Source: Microbacter margulisiae (GTDB taxonomy: Bacteria; Bacteroidota; Bacteroidia; Bacteroidales; Paludibacteraceae). From it: 64,000 bases of DNA. A program made the position numbers and the translations under genes. Positions within the stretch are counted from its first letter, which is position 1. Each line of letters starts with the position of its first letter. This document shows positions 12,186 to 21,036 of the stretch, piece by piece. The stretch lies in the NCBI RefSeq assembly GCF_014192515.1, contig NZ_JACHYB010000002.1, forward strand, positions 434,001 to 498,000, written 5' to 3'. The notes beneath the pieces were generated by a model that saw nothing but the letters and a program-made list of their open reading frames with translations, was not told the origin of the DNA and made no database searches.

Positions 12186-14126
12186 TCACCAATGATCAGT
12201 TCGAAAAGGAGAAGCCGGTAACCCTTCTTTGTTATATAGTTTTGCCCCAACCGGATCATCCGCCCATGCATAACGCACTGCAACAGGATGCTGAATCGTA
12301 TCATTCCATACAATTACATGATCATTTTCAATTTTTGCTTTTGCCCACACAAAATGTTGATCCTGTCCGGCAACTGCAAAACATCCGGGTTCATTGCTTC
12401 CTTTTACCATCAAACCTTCCCCTGTATGGCTAAATGATATAACCACCTTGTTCCCTTCAATTTTCATTGATTTATAAAGTGGGCCCGAATATATGACAGG
12501 ATCGCCATAGGCAATTTTTTCTGCTGCAAGAGCCAGCCTTTTGCCTACATCTTTTTTATCTACCGGATGAATATCATTCCATTCGCCAATATCGATGGTT
12601 ACAGCCATCGCCGTATTTGGAAGAGACAATGCATCAAGTTGTGATTCTCGCAGTAAAGCCCAATCACTATTTGACGGTTCTTTTTTGGGTGGCATAAAAT
12701 TTGGAAGCTGTACGAGTAGAAAAGGAAAGTTCCCCTCATCCCATTTTGCTCTCCAATCGGAAATAAGCGTAGATAATAGTTTTTTATATTCAACCGGCCT
12801 GTCGGTATTGGATTCTCCCTGATACCAGACTGCACCTTTGATTCGATAGGACAATAGCGGAGCAATCATCGCATTAAACAAACCTACCGGCTTCCAGCGG
12901 ATGAATGTCTGTCCCATCAGTGGAGGCATTGCAGCACCAAGATGATATTGCCACTCTCCCACCAGATTAACAGTAGTATTACCTGCAACAATTGCATATT
13001 GTTTATCTGGTACAAAACCACCTTCGCCGGCATTGCTAATGATCCGAATCACAATCACATTTGCGCCTGCTTTCAAAAGATGAGCCGGGATATCATATCG
13101 TCTCCGGGGATATTGGTAACCGGTAGTGCCCACAAATTCCCCGTTGATAAATACGGAATCGGCATCCACCATCCGGCCTAAAATAATTTTTGCCGGCTTT
13201 CCTGTCATAGAAGCCGGAATATCAACTGTTCTTCTAAACCAAACTGATCCATTAACCATACCAAGAGAGGTGTGTGCCCAATAACCAGGAATAGCCATTG
13301 TGTCCCAGTTGGCCGTATTTAATGAAGGCGAATACCATGAAATTCCTTTATATCCTTCATCCTTTTGTTGCAATAATGTGTACCAAGCTTTTGTTCGCTG
13401 AAAATCTTTTTGTTCAATTTCACGGATGAGAGCCGTATTCTTAAATTCCTGCGCTTCTGCATAATATCTGGGAAATGGGGTCTTAAGTGCATCTGCACTG
13501 ACCCACGCTTCGGCAGGAGACCCTCCGAGACTCGAATTAATCAAGCCGACAGGTACTTTGTATTTTGCATAAAGATATTTGCCGAAGAAATAAGCTACTG
13601 CAGACCAATTATACACATTCTTTGGATTTGCCTCTTCCCAGTTTCCCGATGGAAAATCCTTTTGCGGCCCTATAAAATTATAGGTTTCGGGCACATTAAA
13701 CTCCCGGATATTAGGATTGGCAGCATTGGCAATAACAGTCGGATAAACCCAATAAAATGATCCCAATGTATGTTCCATATTCGACTGTCCCGCACAAAGC
13801 CAAACATCACCCACAAGAATATTTGACAACTCAATCGTATTCTGCCCTTTTATCAACATTGTAAACGGTCCACCTGCTTTCATAGATGGCAGAGTAACCT
13901 GCCAATCGCCGTTAGCATCGCTGACAGTTGAACGATTGAATCCATGGAATCGAATCGTTACTTTTTCTTGCGGATCAGCCCAACCCCATATTTTCAGAGG
14001 GGTATTACGCTGCAATACCATACCGTTACTAACCAGTCGTGGCAATTTTACCAATGCATACATCGGATTGGCCAGACAACATAAAATAACTCCAATAAGT
14101 AAACCACAAAGATTCTTAGTGTACAT
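12186..14126 (-). CDS. SGNH acetylesterase (sialate O-acetylesterase/CE20-like) with jelly-roll insertion
   Basis: This is a 646-residue protein with a signal peptide (about 1-24). The SGNH hydrolase fold is split: the first half carries the nucleophile Ser115 in CAGQSNMEHT, and the second half has the block VWYQGESNTDRP and the catalytic pair in WNDIHPVDK (His about 520). Between them (about 265-400) sits a beta-jelly-roll of GH2-N type (WFRRTVDIPASM). The family is annotated sialate O-acetylesterase, but in xylan loci related proteins remove acetyl groups from plant polysaccharides, so acetylxylan esterase is the likely job. It follows the regulator gene by 49 nt and precedes GH3 by 39 nt. 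Sialic-acid activity is unlikely because no sialidase is present. Confidence 0.9.
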   Translation of the reverse strand: MYTKNLCGLLIGVILCCLANPMYALVKLPRLVSNGMVLQRNTPLKIWGWADPQEKVTIRFHGFNRSTVSDANGDWQVTLPSMKAGGPFTMLIKGQNTIELSNILVGDVWLCAGQSNMEHTLGSFYWVYPTVIANAANPNIREFNVPETYNFIGPQKDFPSGNWEEANPKNVYNWSAVAYFFGKYLYAKYKVPVGLINSSLGGSPAEAWVSADALKTPFPRYYAEAQEFKNTALIREIEQKDFQRTKAWYTLLQQKDEGYKGISWYSPSLNTANWDTMAIPGYWAHTSLGMVNGSVWFRRTVDIPASMTGKPAKIILGRMVDADSVFINGEFVGTTGYQYPRRRYDIPAHLLKAGANVIVIRIISNAGEGGFVPDKQYAIVAGNTTVNLVGEWQYHLGAAMPPLMGQTFIRWKPVGLFNAMIAPLLSYRIKGAVWYQGESNTDRPVEYKKLLSTLISDWRAKWDEGNFPFLLVQLPNFMPPKKEPSNSDWALLRESQLDALSLPNTAMAVTIDIGEWNDIHPVDKKDVGKRLALAAEKIAYGDPVIYSGPLYKSMKIEGNKVVISFSHTGEGLMVKGSNEPGCFAVAGQDQHFVWAKAKIENDHVIVWNDTIQHPVAVRYAWADDPVGAKLYNKEGLPASPFRTDHW

Positions 14127-14175
14127 AATAAATTATATCAAGAAGCATTTTCGAAACCGGAACAATCAGCAGATT

Positions 14176-17100
14176 CTATCCTAGAATTTCTTTCAATACC
14201 GGATTATCAGGATTATCTTTATATTTTTCAACAAATTCAGAAGGTTTCATTCCAAAAAAATCATGAAAACTGTTTGTAAAATAGGAATGACTGGAAAAGC
14301 CGACTTTATAAGCTACTTCTGAAATATTTATTTCATTATTAATCAACAAATAGGCTGCCTGTTTCAATCGAATGGACCGAATCATATCACTCGGAGATAC
14401 ATTAATCAGTTCTTTCATTTTACGATTGAGATGAACACGGCTTAATCCTACTCCAGTACTCAATTTCTCGACACCAAATTCAGCATCTTCCATATTATCT
14501 TTAATCACCTGTATAGTTTTTTCCAACAAACGCTTATCTGCAGAATTGACTTTCAGGGCATTGTAATCAATTTCCACAGGCAGCGTAAATTTCTTCTTCA
14601 AGGTATCCCGATTCAGAATCACCTGGTTGATGTGCCGTTTCAAAATATCTATATTGAATGGTTTCGTCAGATACACATCAGCCCCACAATCTAATCCGGT
14701 AATCACGTCGTCATCTTTCGTCATGGAAGAAAGTAAGATGACCGGAATGTGATTGGTGTTCGAATTCGTTTTGATTTTGGCACACAGTTCATTCCCATTC
14801 ATCTCTGTCATCATTACATCACTGATAACCACATCGGGTAACCCACCTGCTATAACATTCCACGCTTTTTTACTACTATCAAACGCCTCAACGTGATAGC
14901 TTCCGCCTAATTCCAAACGTAAATAAGCGAGCAAATCTTTATCGTCATCCACCACCACAACCGTAGGAATATTGCGGACTGAATTGCGGACAGTGACAGA
15001 AGCATCATCTCCGGATTGAACAGCGACTTCGGTTTTCGATTCGGGAGTAGTGATTTCATGACGCTTTGTGCCCGGTTGCAATTCATCTGAGGTGAGATGA
15101 GCAGAGGAAAGTGGAATACGGATATAAAAGGTACATCCGACTTCATTATTGACAGCAAAAATAGTCCCGTGATGCAATTCGACCAGTTGCTTTGTAAGAT
15201 GAAGGCCAACGCCTGATCCTAATTGCTCTTGTTGGCTTGATCCCTGAACAAAACGATCGTAGATTTTATCAATAGTTGCCGGATCGATACCTATCCCGCT
15301 ATCTGACACAGCTATCTCCACATAGTTAGCTAAAGGAGAAACAGCATTATCATCGTGTCCTACAGTAAGAGCTACCTTGATATGTCCATTCTCGGGGGTA
15401 AACTTAAACGCATTGGACAATACATTAAACAAAATCTTATCGAAATTACTCGGGTCAACCCATGCATTCAACGATTGCATCTTACTTTCAAACTGGAAAT
15501 CAATCTTTTTGTTGTTAGCCAGAAAGTCAAACGACATCATAATGTCTTTGATTAAAAAGACAAGATCCGTTTCCTGGAAATGAAGTTTCATCTGATTGTT
15601 ATCAATTTTCCGCATATCCATCAACTGATTGATCAGGCGCAAGATACGCAAGGCATTCCGATACATCAAATTATACAACTCTTTGCGCTGAGAATCGGGC
15701 TCCGAAGCAAGCATTCGTTCCAATGGACTTATTATTAATGTTATAGGAGTCCGTATCTCATGCGATATATTCGTAAAGAACCGTAATTTTGATTCTTTAA
15801 TCTCTTCTTCATGCAATTGTTGCAGATGTTCTTGCTTGTCTTTTATTTTCTTTTGCAGATGAAGATAAAATGCATAGCCGGACGCAAGTACAATCAGGAC
15901 ATATAACAATTTGGCCCACCAGGTCAACCACCAGGGGGGCAAAATAATAATCTTCAAAGTTTTTATACTTTCAGAGCCTTCCATATCTGTATTGGTGGCC
16001 TTGACTTTAAAAGTATAAGTTCCCGGAGATAAATTTGTATAAGTAACAATACGATTATTGGCATCTGTCGTTTTCCATCCTTTGTCGAAGCCTTCCATTT
16101 TGTATTGGTAAGTAATACTCTGAGGATGTGTAAATTCCAGGGCATCAAATTGAATGGAAAAAACATTATCACTATGCTTCAATATGATTTTATCAGCATA
16201 AGGAATTGCGCACGATAAAAACACATTATGGTTTTTACCATCTCCATAATTAACCGATTTGTTAAAAACCATAAAATCAGTTACATAAACATTGGGGACC
16301 TTACGTGAATGATTAATATCTTGGGGATAAAATGAATTAATACCATTTATGCCTCCAAAATAAAGCTGCCCGTCAGGTGTTTTCCAAACAGCGCCTCTGC
16401 GAAATTCATCACTTTGTAATCCATCATAAGCATGAAAAGAGGCAACAGAACCATTCACCAAAGAAAATTTGGCCAACCCATGGTTTGTACTAATCCACAA
16501 GTTCTTTTGATTGTCTTCTTCTATCGCATTGATTACATTATTGGGTAATCCATCATGTGTTGTATAAAGCCTGGCTTTCTGAATCTTCCGGTCAAAAGCA
16601 ATTAACCCACTGTTTGTTCCAACCCACAATATACCCCGGTAGTCTTCACAAAGGGAATAAACTTTGGTATTGTACGGTAATTCAGGAATATAGTTGTAAT
16701 AAGTTGCTTTTCTTGTTTTTATATTAATAGCATTTAATCCTTGAAATGTCCCCATTATCATATTTCCTTCTCTATCAGGCAATAAAGTATTTATCCAGTT
16801 ATTGCTAATAAACTTTGTCGTCCCTTGCTGATTCTGGTAAATATCGATCTTTCCAGTCTGGTAATTAATACAATCTAAACCTTCTCCATAGGTACCAATC
16901 CATATATTGCCCATCGAATCTCCTTTAATTACTGTAATCTTACGACCAGAAAGTTCATTTTGTTTTGGAAAAGGCATTAACTGCTGAGATTGATTCATTG
17001 TAAAGAGTCCATCAAGTGCGGTACCTATCCATATAGTTCCATTTTTGTCTTGCCAAAGCGCAGTAATGGCATTGGAGAGTAATCTGGAATTTTCTTTTGT

Positions 17101-18297
17101 AAAATTCTTAATTTTAGATGATCCTGCTGCTTTATAAAATAATCCACTGCCATCGGTACCTATCCATAAACCATTATTTCGATCAACCAAAATCGCTAAG
17201 ACACAACTGACATTCTGACTTAGTTTTATTGGACTAAAAGCTTCATAATGAAACTTATTTATAAAATTTGGAATTACATAAATGCCTTTTTCATACAAAG
17301 CTGCCCAAATATTTCCCTGCGAATCTTCCATGATAGAACTAACATGCCAATAACCGTTGGATGGATTCTCTCGTACAGTATCCGAAATCATCAATTGCTC
17401 ATTATCAGGATTAAGCAGCATCAATCCTCTGTCATTCGTACCAATCCATACTCGGCCCTGTGAATCACGAAACATGGATTTAACGGAACAATGCTGCGCA
17501 TCAGCAGACAGGGCGGCTCTTAGTGTTTTACTAGCTTGATCGTACACAAAAATTCCTTGATTTAAACTGCCAATAAACACTTTATGATGAGGTGTATCTT
17601 CTACAAATGAATTAATCTGCTGACCTTGACAATAATGCCCCAATAAAGAGAAAGCATTCTTGTTTTCGATGGGAACATTAAGATTTCTATGGAATAAAAA
17701 AGCACCATCATTTTCTGTACCCACCCACACGTCACCATTTGATTCCCGCAATAAAGAATGAATAAAGGTACTTGCTGGAACAAGATGATTCGTATTACTA
17801 ATTGTATAGTGAAACGTTTTTAAATTGATGATATAAAACCCATGGCCAGATGTACCAACTAAAACATGATTCGAATCATAAGGAATAATTGTACTGATAT
17901 ATGGATCCAGTATATAACCCATATCATCCCTCAAAATAAAATTAGAAAAACAATTTTTTATTCGATCGTAACGTTGAAGTCCACTTGCAGTTCCTATCCA
18001 AAAATTATGCGAAGTATCCTCATACATGGATTGCACATAATTTGTCAATAATGAAGTAGAATCATCGGCATGATGAGTATACGTTGTAAATTTCATCCCG
18101 TCAAAACTACTTAGTCCGTCTTCGGTTGCAACCCAAATAAAGCCCACACGATCTTGATAAATCTGATTAATTTGACTATTTTCTAAACCCGAATTAGATG
18201 ATGTGTAAAAACGTGAAACCTGTCCATGCAGCTTAAATCCGAACATAATCAGAAAAACTGCAACGAGAAATAAATTGTGAGGCAAAAAAGTTTTCAT
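14176..18297 (-). CDS. Hybrid two-component system sensor kinase/AraC-type regulator (HTCS)
   Basis: This is a 1373-residue one-protein signalling system. A signal peptide (about 1-26) leads into a periplasmic sensor of repeated beta-propeller strips (many copies of the type G.IW.GT..GL) to about residue 690. A Y_Y_Y domain follows (about 715-785; SITYQYKMEGFDKGW), then one membrane helix (about 793-814). The cytoplasmic part has HisKA with phospho-acceptor His846 in SHEIRTP, an HATPase domain with SDSGIGID and GSGVGL motifs, a receiver with Asp1160 in VVISDVMM, and an AraC-type helix-turn-helix near 1265-1365 (INISEVAYKVGFSSHSYFTNSF). In Bacteroides such proteins bind an oligosaccharide in the periplasm and switch on the adjacent locus. 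Here it should sense xylo-oligosaccharides and bind DNA upstream of the operons, possibly the repeated module at 31538-31644 and 42264-42371. Confidence 0.97.
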   Translation of the reverse strand: MKTFLPHNLFLVAVFLIMFGFKLHGQVSRFYTSSNSGLENSQINQIYQDRVGFIWVATEDGLSSFDGMKFTTYTHHADDSTSLLTNYVQSMYEDTSHNFWIGTASGLQRYDRIKNCFSNFILRDDMGYILDPYISTIIPYDSNHVLVGTSGHGFYIINLKTFHYTISNTNHLVPASTFIHSLLRESNGDVWVGTENDGAFLFHRNLNVPIENKNAFSLLGHYCQGQQINSFVEDTPHHKVFIGSLNQGIFVYDQASKTLRAALSADAQHCSVKSMFRDSQGRVWIGTNDRGLMLLNPDNEQLMISDTVRENPSNGYWHVSSIMEDSQGNIWAALYEKGIYVIPNFINKFHYEAFSPIKLSQNVSCVLAILVDRNNGLWIGTDGSGLFYKAAGSSKIKNFTKENSRLLSNAITALWQDKNGTIWIGTALDGLFTMNQSQQLMPFPKQNELSGRKITVIKGDSMGNIWIGTYGEGLDCINYQTGKIDIYQNQQGTTKFISNNWINTLLPDREGNMIMGTFQGLNAINIKTRKATYYNYIPELPYNTKVYSLCEDYRGILWVGTNSGLIAFDRKIQKARLYTTHDGLPNNVINAIEEDNQKNLWISTNHGLAKFSLVNGSVASFHAYDGLQSDEFRRGAVWKTPDGQLYFGGINGINSFYPQDINHSRKVPNVYVTDFMVFNKSVNYGDGKNHNVFLSCAIPYADKIILKHSDNVFSIQFDALEFTHPQSITYQYKMEGFDKGWKTTDANNRIVTYTNLSPGTYTFKVKATNTDMEGSESIKTLKIIILPPWWLTWWAKLLYVLIVLASGYAFYLHLQKKIKDKQEHLQQLHEEEIKESKLRFFTNISHEIRTPITLIISPLERMLASEPDSQRKELYNLMYRNALRILRLINQLMDMRKIDNNQMKLHFQETDLVFLIKDIMMSFDFLANNKKIDFQFESKMQSLNAWVDPSNFDKILFNVLSNAFKFTPENGHIKVALTVGHDDNAVSPLANYVEIAVSDSGIGIDPATIDKIYDRFVQGSSQQEQLGSGVGLHLTKQLVELHHGTIFAVNNEVGCTFYIRIPLSSAHLTSDELQPGTKRHEITTPESKTEVAVQSGDDASVTVRNSVRNIPTVVVVDDDKDLLAYLRLELGGSYHVEAFDSSKKAWNVIAGGLPDVVISDVMMTEMNGNELCAKIKTNSNTNHIPVILLSSMTKDDDVITGLDCGADVYLTKPFNIDILKRHINQVILNRDTLKKKFTLPVEIDYNALKVNSADKRLLEKTIQVIKDNMEDAEFGVEKLSTGVGLSRVHLNRKMKELINVSPSDMIRSIRLKQAAYLLINNEINISEVAYKVGFSSHSYFTNSFHDFFGMKPSEFVEKYKDNPDNPVLKEILG

Positions 18298-18435
18298 GGT
18301 GTAATTTAGTATTAAATGATAAGGTAAAATTACACAATTATTGCTTTATCAAACCCTAAAAAGAAAGCAATTTTCATTCCACACAGAGCACACATTTCAA
18401 CACTTTGTCTTTCTTGAATTATTCAATTCAGATTT

Positions 18436-19503
18436 CTATTGTCGTTGACTGTTAATTACAGCATGAAAAGCCGGTTTTTCACGATACTGGGCATCAAATA
18501 AAAGTGGATAGTTTTTACGTCCTCTTACCGGAAAATTATTCAACCAGGAAGTGTTGTCTGTAACACCCCAAAACGTAACTCCTGTAATCACTTTTGAAAA
18601 TTCATTAAAAACATGAAAAAACATAGCATATCGTGCTGCCTGCACATTCGCTATCGAGTCATTCCATTCAATCTGTTCTCCAGACTTCATGTTACGTTCA
18701 TTATTTTCCCAGTGATATGCAGATACATCCATTTCCGTAATTTGAATTTGCAAACCCAGCGAAGCAAACAACTGGAGTGTTTCTTTCAATTCTTTTTCAG
18801 TAGGTTGATAAAAAGACCAATGCCCTTGAATACCAATGCCCTGAACAGGGACACCTTCCTTTAATAGTTCTTTCAACATGGCATATATTTTTGTCCGCTT
18901 TGCCGGCATAAATACATTGTAATCATTATAAAACAGAATGGCATGAGGATCAGCCTCATGTGCATAACGAAAAGCCTGGGCAATATAATCCTTACCAGCA
19001 ATCTTGTACCATGGAGATTCCCGATAGATATTAGCACCCTCATCGGCAACAGCTTCATTTACAACATCCCATGCATATACTTTGCCTTTATATCTTCCTA
19101 CTTCAGCAAAAATATGCTCTTTCATGTGTTCATAAAGCACTTTTTTAGAAGCTGTTTTCCCATGATCTTCAAAAAACCAGGCAGGAGTCTGTTGATGCCA
19201 TACCAAACAATGTCCACGGACTTTCATATGATTTTGTTGTGCAAATGCAACAATTTCATCTGCGCCTTTCCAATGAAATACTCCTTCCTGTGGTTCGGTT
19301 ACCTCAGGTTTCATTTCATTATCTGGAGTTAAACTTGAAAAATGTAATCGCAACAACGAATCAATAGCAGGATTTTTAAGCATCCAGGAACTTACAGCAG
19401 CTCCGATCGCATATTTCTTTGCAAAAACACCGCAAAGACTCTGAGCGTTCAAAGCAAAAACTGTAAAAAAAACAAAAACCCATATACTAATATATCTTTT
19501 CAT
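18436..19503 (-). CDS. GH10 endo-1,4-beta-xylanase
   Basis: This is a 355-residue protein that is essentially a single GH10 barrel after a signal peptide (1-20, ending LNA/QS). Acid/base Glu150 is in WDVVNEAVAD and nucleophile Glu257 in IQITEMDVS. The substrate-binding landmarks DNEMKPE and GHCLVWHQQTP are present. No carbohydrate-binding module and no lipobox are visible, so it is probably periplasmic or secreted by an unrecognised route. It lies after the surface lipoprotein gene, in the same position as the GH10 gene of the Prevotella xus cluster. A 12-bp hairpin (19532-19563) ends 28 nt before its start codon, too close for a promoter between them, so the hairpin must lie in its leader. 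A second GH10 gene is at 36679. Confidence 0.96.
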   Translation of the reverse strand: MKRYISIWVFVFFTVFALNAQSLCGVFAKKYAIGAAVSSWMLKNPAIDSLLRLHFSSLTPDNEMKPEVTEPQEGVFHWKGADEIVAFAQQNHMKVRGHCLVWHQQTPAWFFEDHGKTASKKVLYEHMKEHIFAEVGRYKGKVYAWDVVNEAVADEGANIYRESPWYKIAGKDYIAQAFRYAHEADPHAILFYNDYNVFMPAKRTKIYAMLKELLKEGVPVQGIGIQGHWSFYQPTEKELKETLQLFASLGLQIQITEMDVSAYHWENNERNMKSGEQIEWNDSIANVQAARYAMFFHVFNEFSKVITGVTFWGVTDNTSWLNNFPVRGRKNYPLLFDAQYREKPAFHAVINSQRQ

Positions 19504-19531
19504 TTCATTTATATTTTACAAGTTATCAAAA

Positions 19532-19563
19532 GAGGCTCTTTCTTTTTGAGGAGAAAGAGCCTC
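19532..19563 (-). terminator. 12-bp perfect hairpin with short U-run, terminator or attenuator before GH10
   Basis: On the minus strand GAGGCTCTTTCT pairs perfectly with AGAAAGAGCCTC around an 8-nt loop and is followed by TTTTGAT. The U-run is short, so it may be leaky. It lies 28 nt upstream of the GH10 ATG. It could end the SusCD-lipoprotein transcript, lowering GH10 expression, or protect an RNA end after processing. Confidence 0.65.
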
Positions 19564-19920
19564 CGTCTAACAATACCTATTTGGCAACTTACATAAATCT
19601 AATCAAGGAATACCGTTCATTCCTTTTCTTTGCTCTAAACTATAAACTACAAAACTCTAACTATTAATTATGGATCATTATGACAATTCGCTTTATCGAT
19701 TCTGACCCTATAACAATCATATGATACGGAAATCGTTTGATGTCATTACCAACTGTGATATGCAACATTTACCCTTCATTCATTATCTTAATTATTCTCT
19801 TTGATCTTGATGGCTCCGAATAAATGCCCGTTTTGAATTAGCATAGACTCGACACTATGTCTTCACACATATGATCGCAATAATATGAACACTTTTCTCT
19901 CACTTAGTGTGATGTATAGC

Positions 19921-19960
19921 TATTGCTGGAGCAGTGAAACAATTCACCAGTCCAGCAATA
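19921..19960 (-). other. Stem-loop just downstream of the surface lipoprotein stop codon
   Basis: TATTGCTGGA (19921-19930) pairs perfectly with TCCAGCAATA (19951-19960), and an inner TGAA/TTCA pair extends the stem. It begins 12 nt after the stop codon in the direction of transcription. No U-tract follows on the minus strand, so an mRNA 3'-end stabiliser is more likely than an intrinsic terminator. Confidence 0.5.
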
Positions 19961-19971
19961 TTTTCTATAAT

Positions 19972-21012
19972 CTATTGATTGTAATATGGAACAAAGGTCT
20001 CAGCCGATTCGTTCCTGTCCCTCATCACAAGTGTATCTGTCATTGTATGAGTCAATGCCCCAAATGTAACGCTATATTTAAGGTGCAGTACATCACGCTT
20101 CTCATTTCCCCATTCGTCTCCATTCTTTACATACTGACCCGTACCTGTAACGGTATAGGAAGCATTTGCCGGATTCGTTATGGTACAATTGTTATTATTA
20201 TCAAATGTCAGTAGCAGTTGGAAAGGAACATCCACATTTCCTTTTTTTATGGCATTAAGGGAGATTAAAAGCTTATGCATAGATACAGTAGCAACGTTAG
20301 TACCCTCTGACACAACCTGATCATATTCAACATACGGTTCATGATATACAACCGTAGTATCTGATCCCTGCTCAATTCCTCTACGCAAATAAGAAGCATC
20401 CCATGGATTTCTGTACTTAATGCAATAGAGAACATAATTTTTAGGCAAGGTTTGCCAATCTCCGGCTACAAACGGATTAGGATTAGTAACACCTTCAAGC
20501 GCTTCCCCGCTCAAAATTGAGTCTGCATTGGCCACTTTGGTAATCCGTAAAGGAATGACATACGTATTCTGTATGGAAAGGGAATCAGCAAAAAACGCAT
20601 CAGTCAACTGCACCTTGATTCCTCCCATGATAGATCCTTTAGGAATAACAATCTGCATATTGTTGGACAGAAATTTGTAATAACTGGACGGCATAGGAAG
20701 CACCGGATTACCATTGGCATCATCAAATGTTAGGTGATTGCAAAGGGTATTATCGACCACTACATCCAATATACGATCGGTCGAATTACTATAAACCCCT
20801 CCCATAGTAGCGTATATCTCACATTGATGGGCCGTATCAAGAGAATTATCATACTGGTTATCCGTCCCAAGTATCAATGTCCTTACCGGAGATTGATATG
20901 CAAAATATACGGTACTATATTTATAGTTAGGAAAACTTATCGGTTGGTTCTGACATGACACCAACACGAAGATTCCTATCACAAACACAAAAAATATATT
21001 TTTCATTTTCAT
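19972..21012 (-). CDS. Surface glycan-binding lipoprotein, DUF1735/DUF4361 type (XusE-like position)
   Basis: This is a 346-residue lipoprotein with signal peptide ending in the lipobox VLVSC (Cys20). The first half (about 25-165) resembles the DUF1735 Ig-like domain found at the N-terminus of many Bacteroidales surface glycan-binding proteins (VYFAYQSPVRTLILG..., IPKGS...G.I.V.L). The second half (about 185-335) resembles the DUF4361-type beta domain. It has no catalytic motif. It starts 24 nt after the second SusD gene and is the last gene of the SusCDCD unit. By position it corresponds to XusE of Prevotella xylan clusters and probably holds xylan at the cell surface. Domain names are by pattern recognition only; ligand is inference. 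Confidence 0.85.
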   Translation of the reverse strand: MKMKNIFFVFVIGIFVLVSCQNQPISFPNYKYSTVYFAYQSPVRTLILGTDNQYDNSLDTAHQCEIYATMGGVYSNSTDRILDVVVDNTLCNHLTFDDANGNPVLPMPSSYYKFLSNNMQIVIPKGSIMGGIKVQLTDAFFADSLSIQNTYVIPLRITKVANADSILSGEALEGVTNPNPFVAGDWQTLPKNYVLYCIKYRNPWDASYLRRGIEQGSDTTVVYHEPYVEYDQVVSEGTNVATVSMHKLLISLNAIKKGNVDVPFQLLLTFDNNNNCTITNPANASYTVTGTGQYVKNGDEWGNEKRDVLHLKYSVTFGALTHTMTDTLVMRDRNESAETFVPYYNQ

Positions 21013-21036
21013 ACTATTTTAATTGCATTTAAAATA

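Larger units (their letters stand above)
19504..19971. other. 468-nt gap between lipoprotein and GH10 genes with two hairpins
   Basis: No credible coding sequence is present here. The gap holds a stem-loop next to each flanking gene (listed separately) and about 350 nt of AT-rich DNA between them with no recognisable box. The other spacers in this operon are only 10-33 nt, so its size marks a break in the transcription unit. Confidence 0.6.

Noticed and set aside
12186..14126. Sialic acid metabolism suggested by the sialate O-acetylesterase pattern
   Set aside because: No sialidase, NanA or NanE is present; the gene lies between xylan genes, so acetylxylan de-esterification is more likely.
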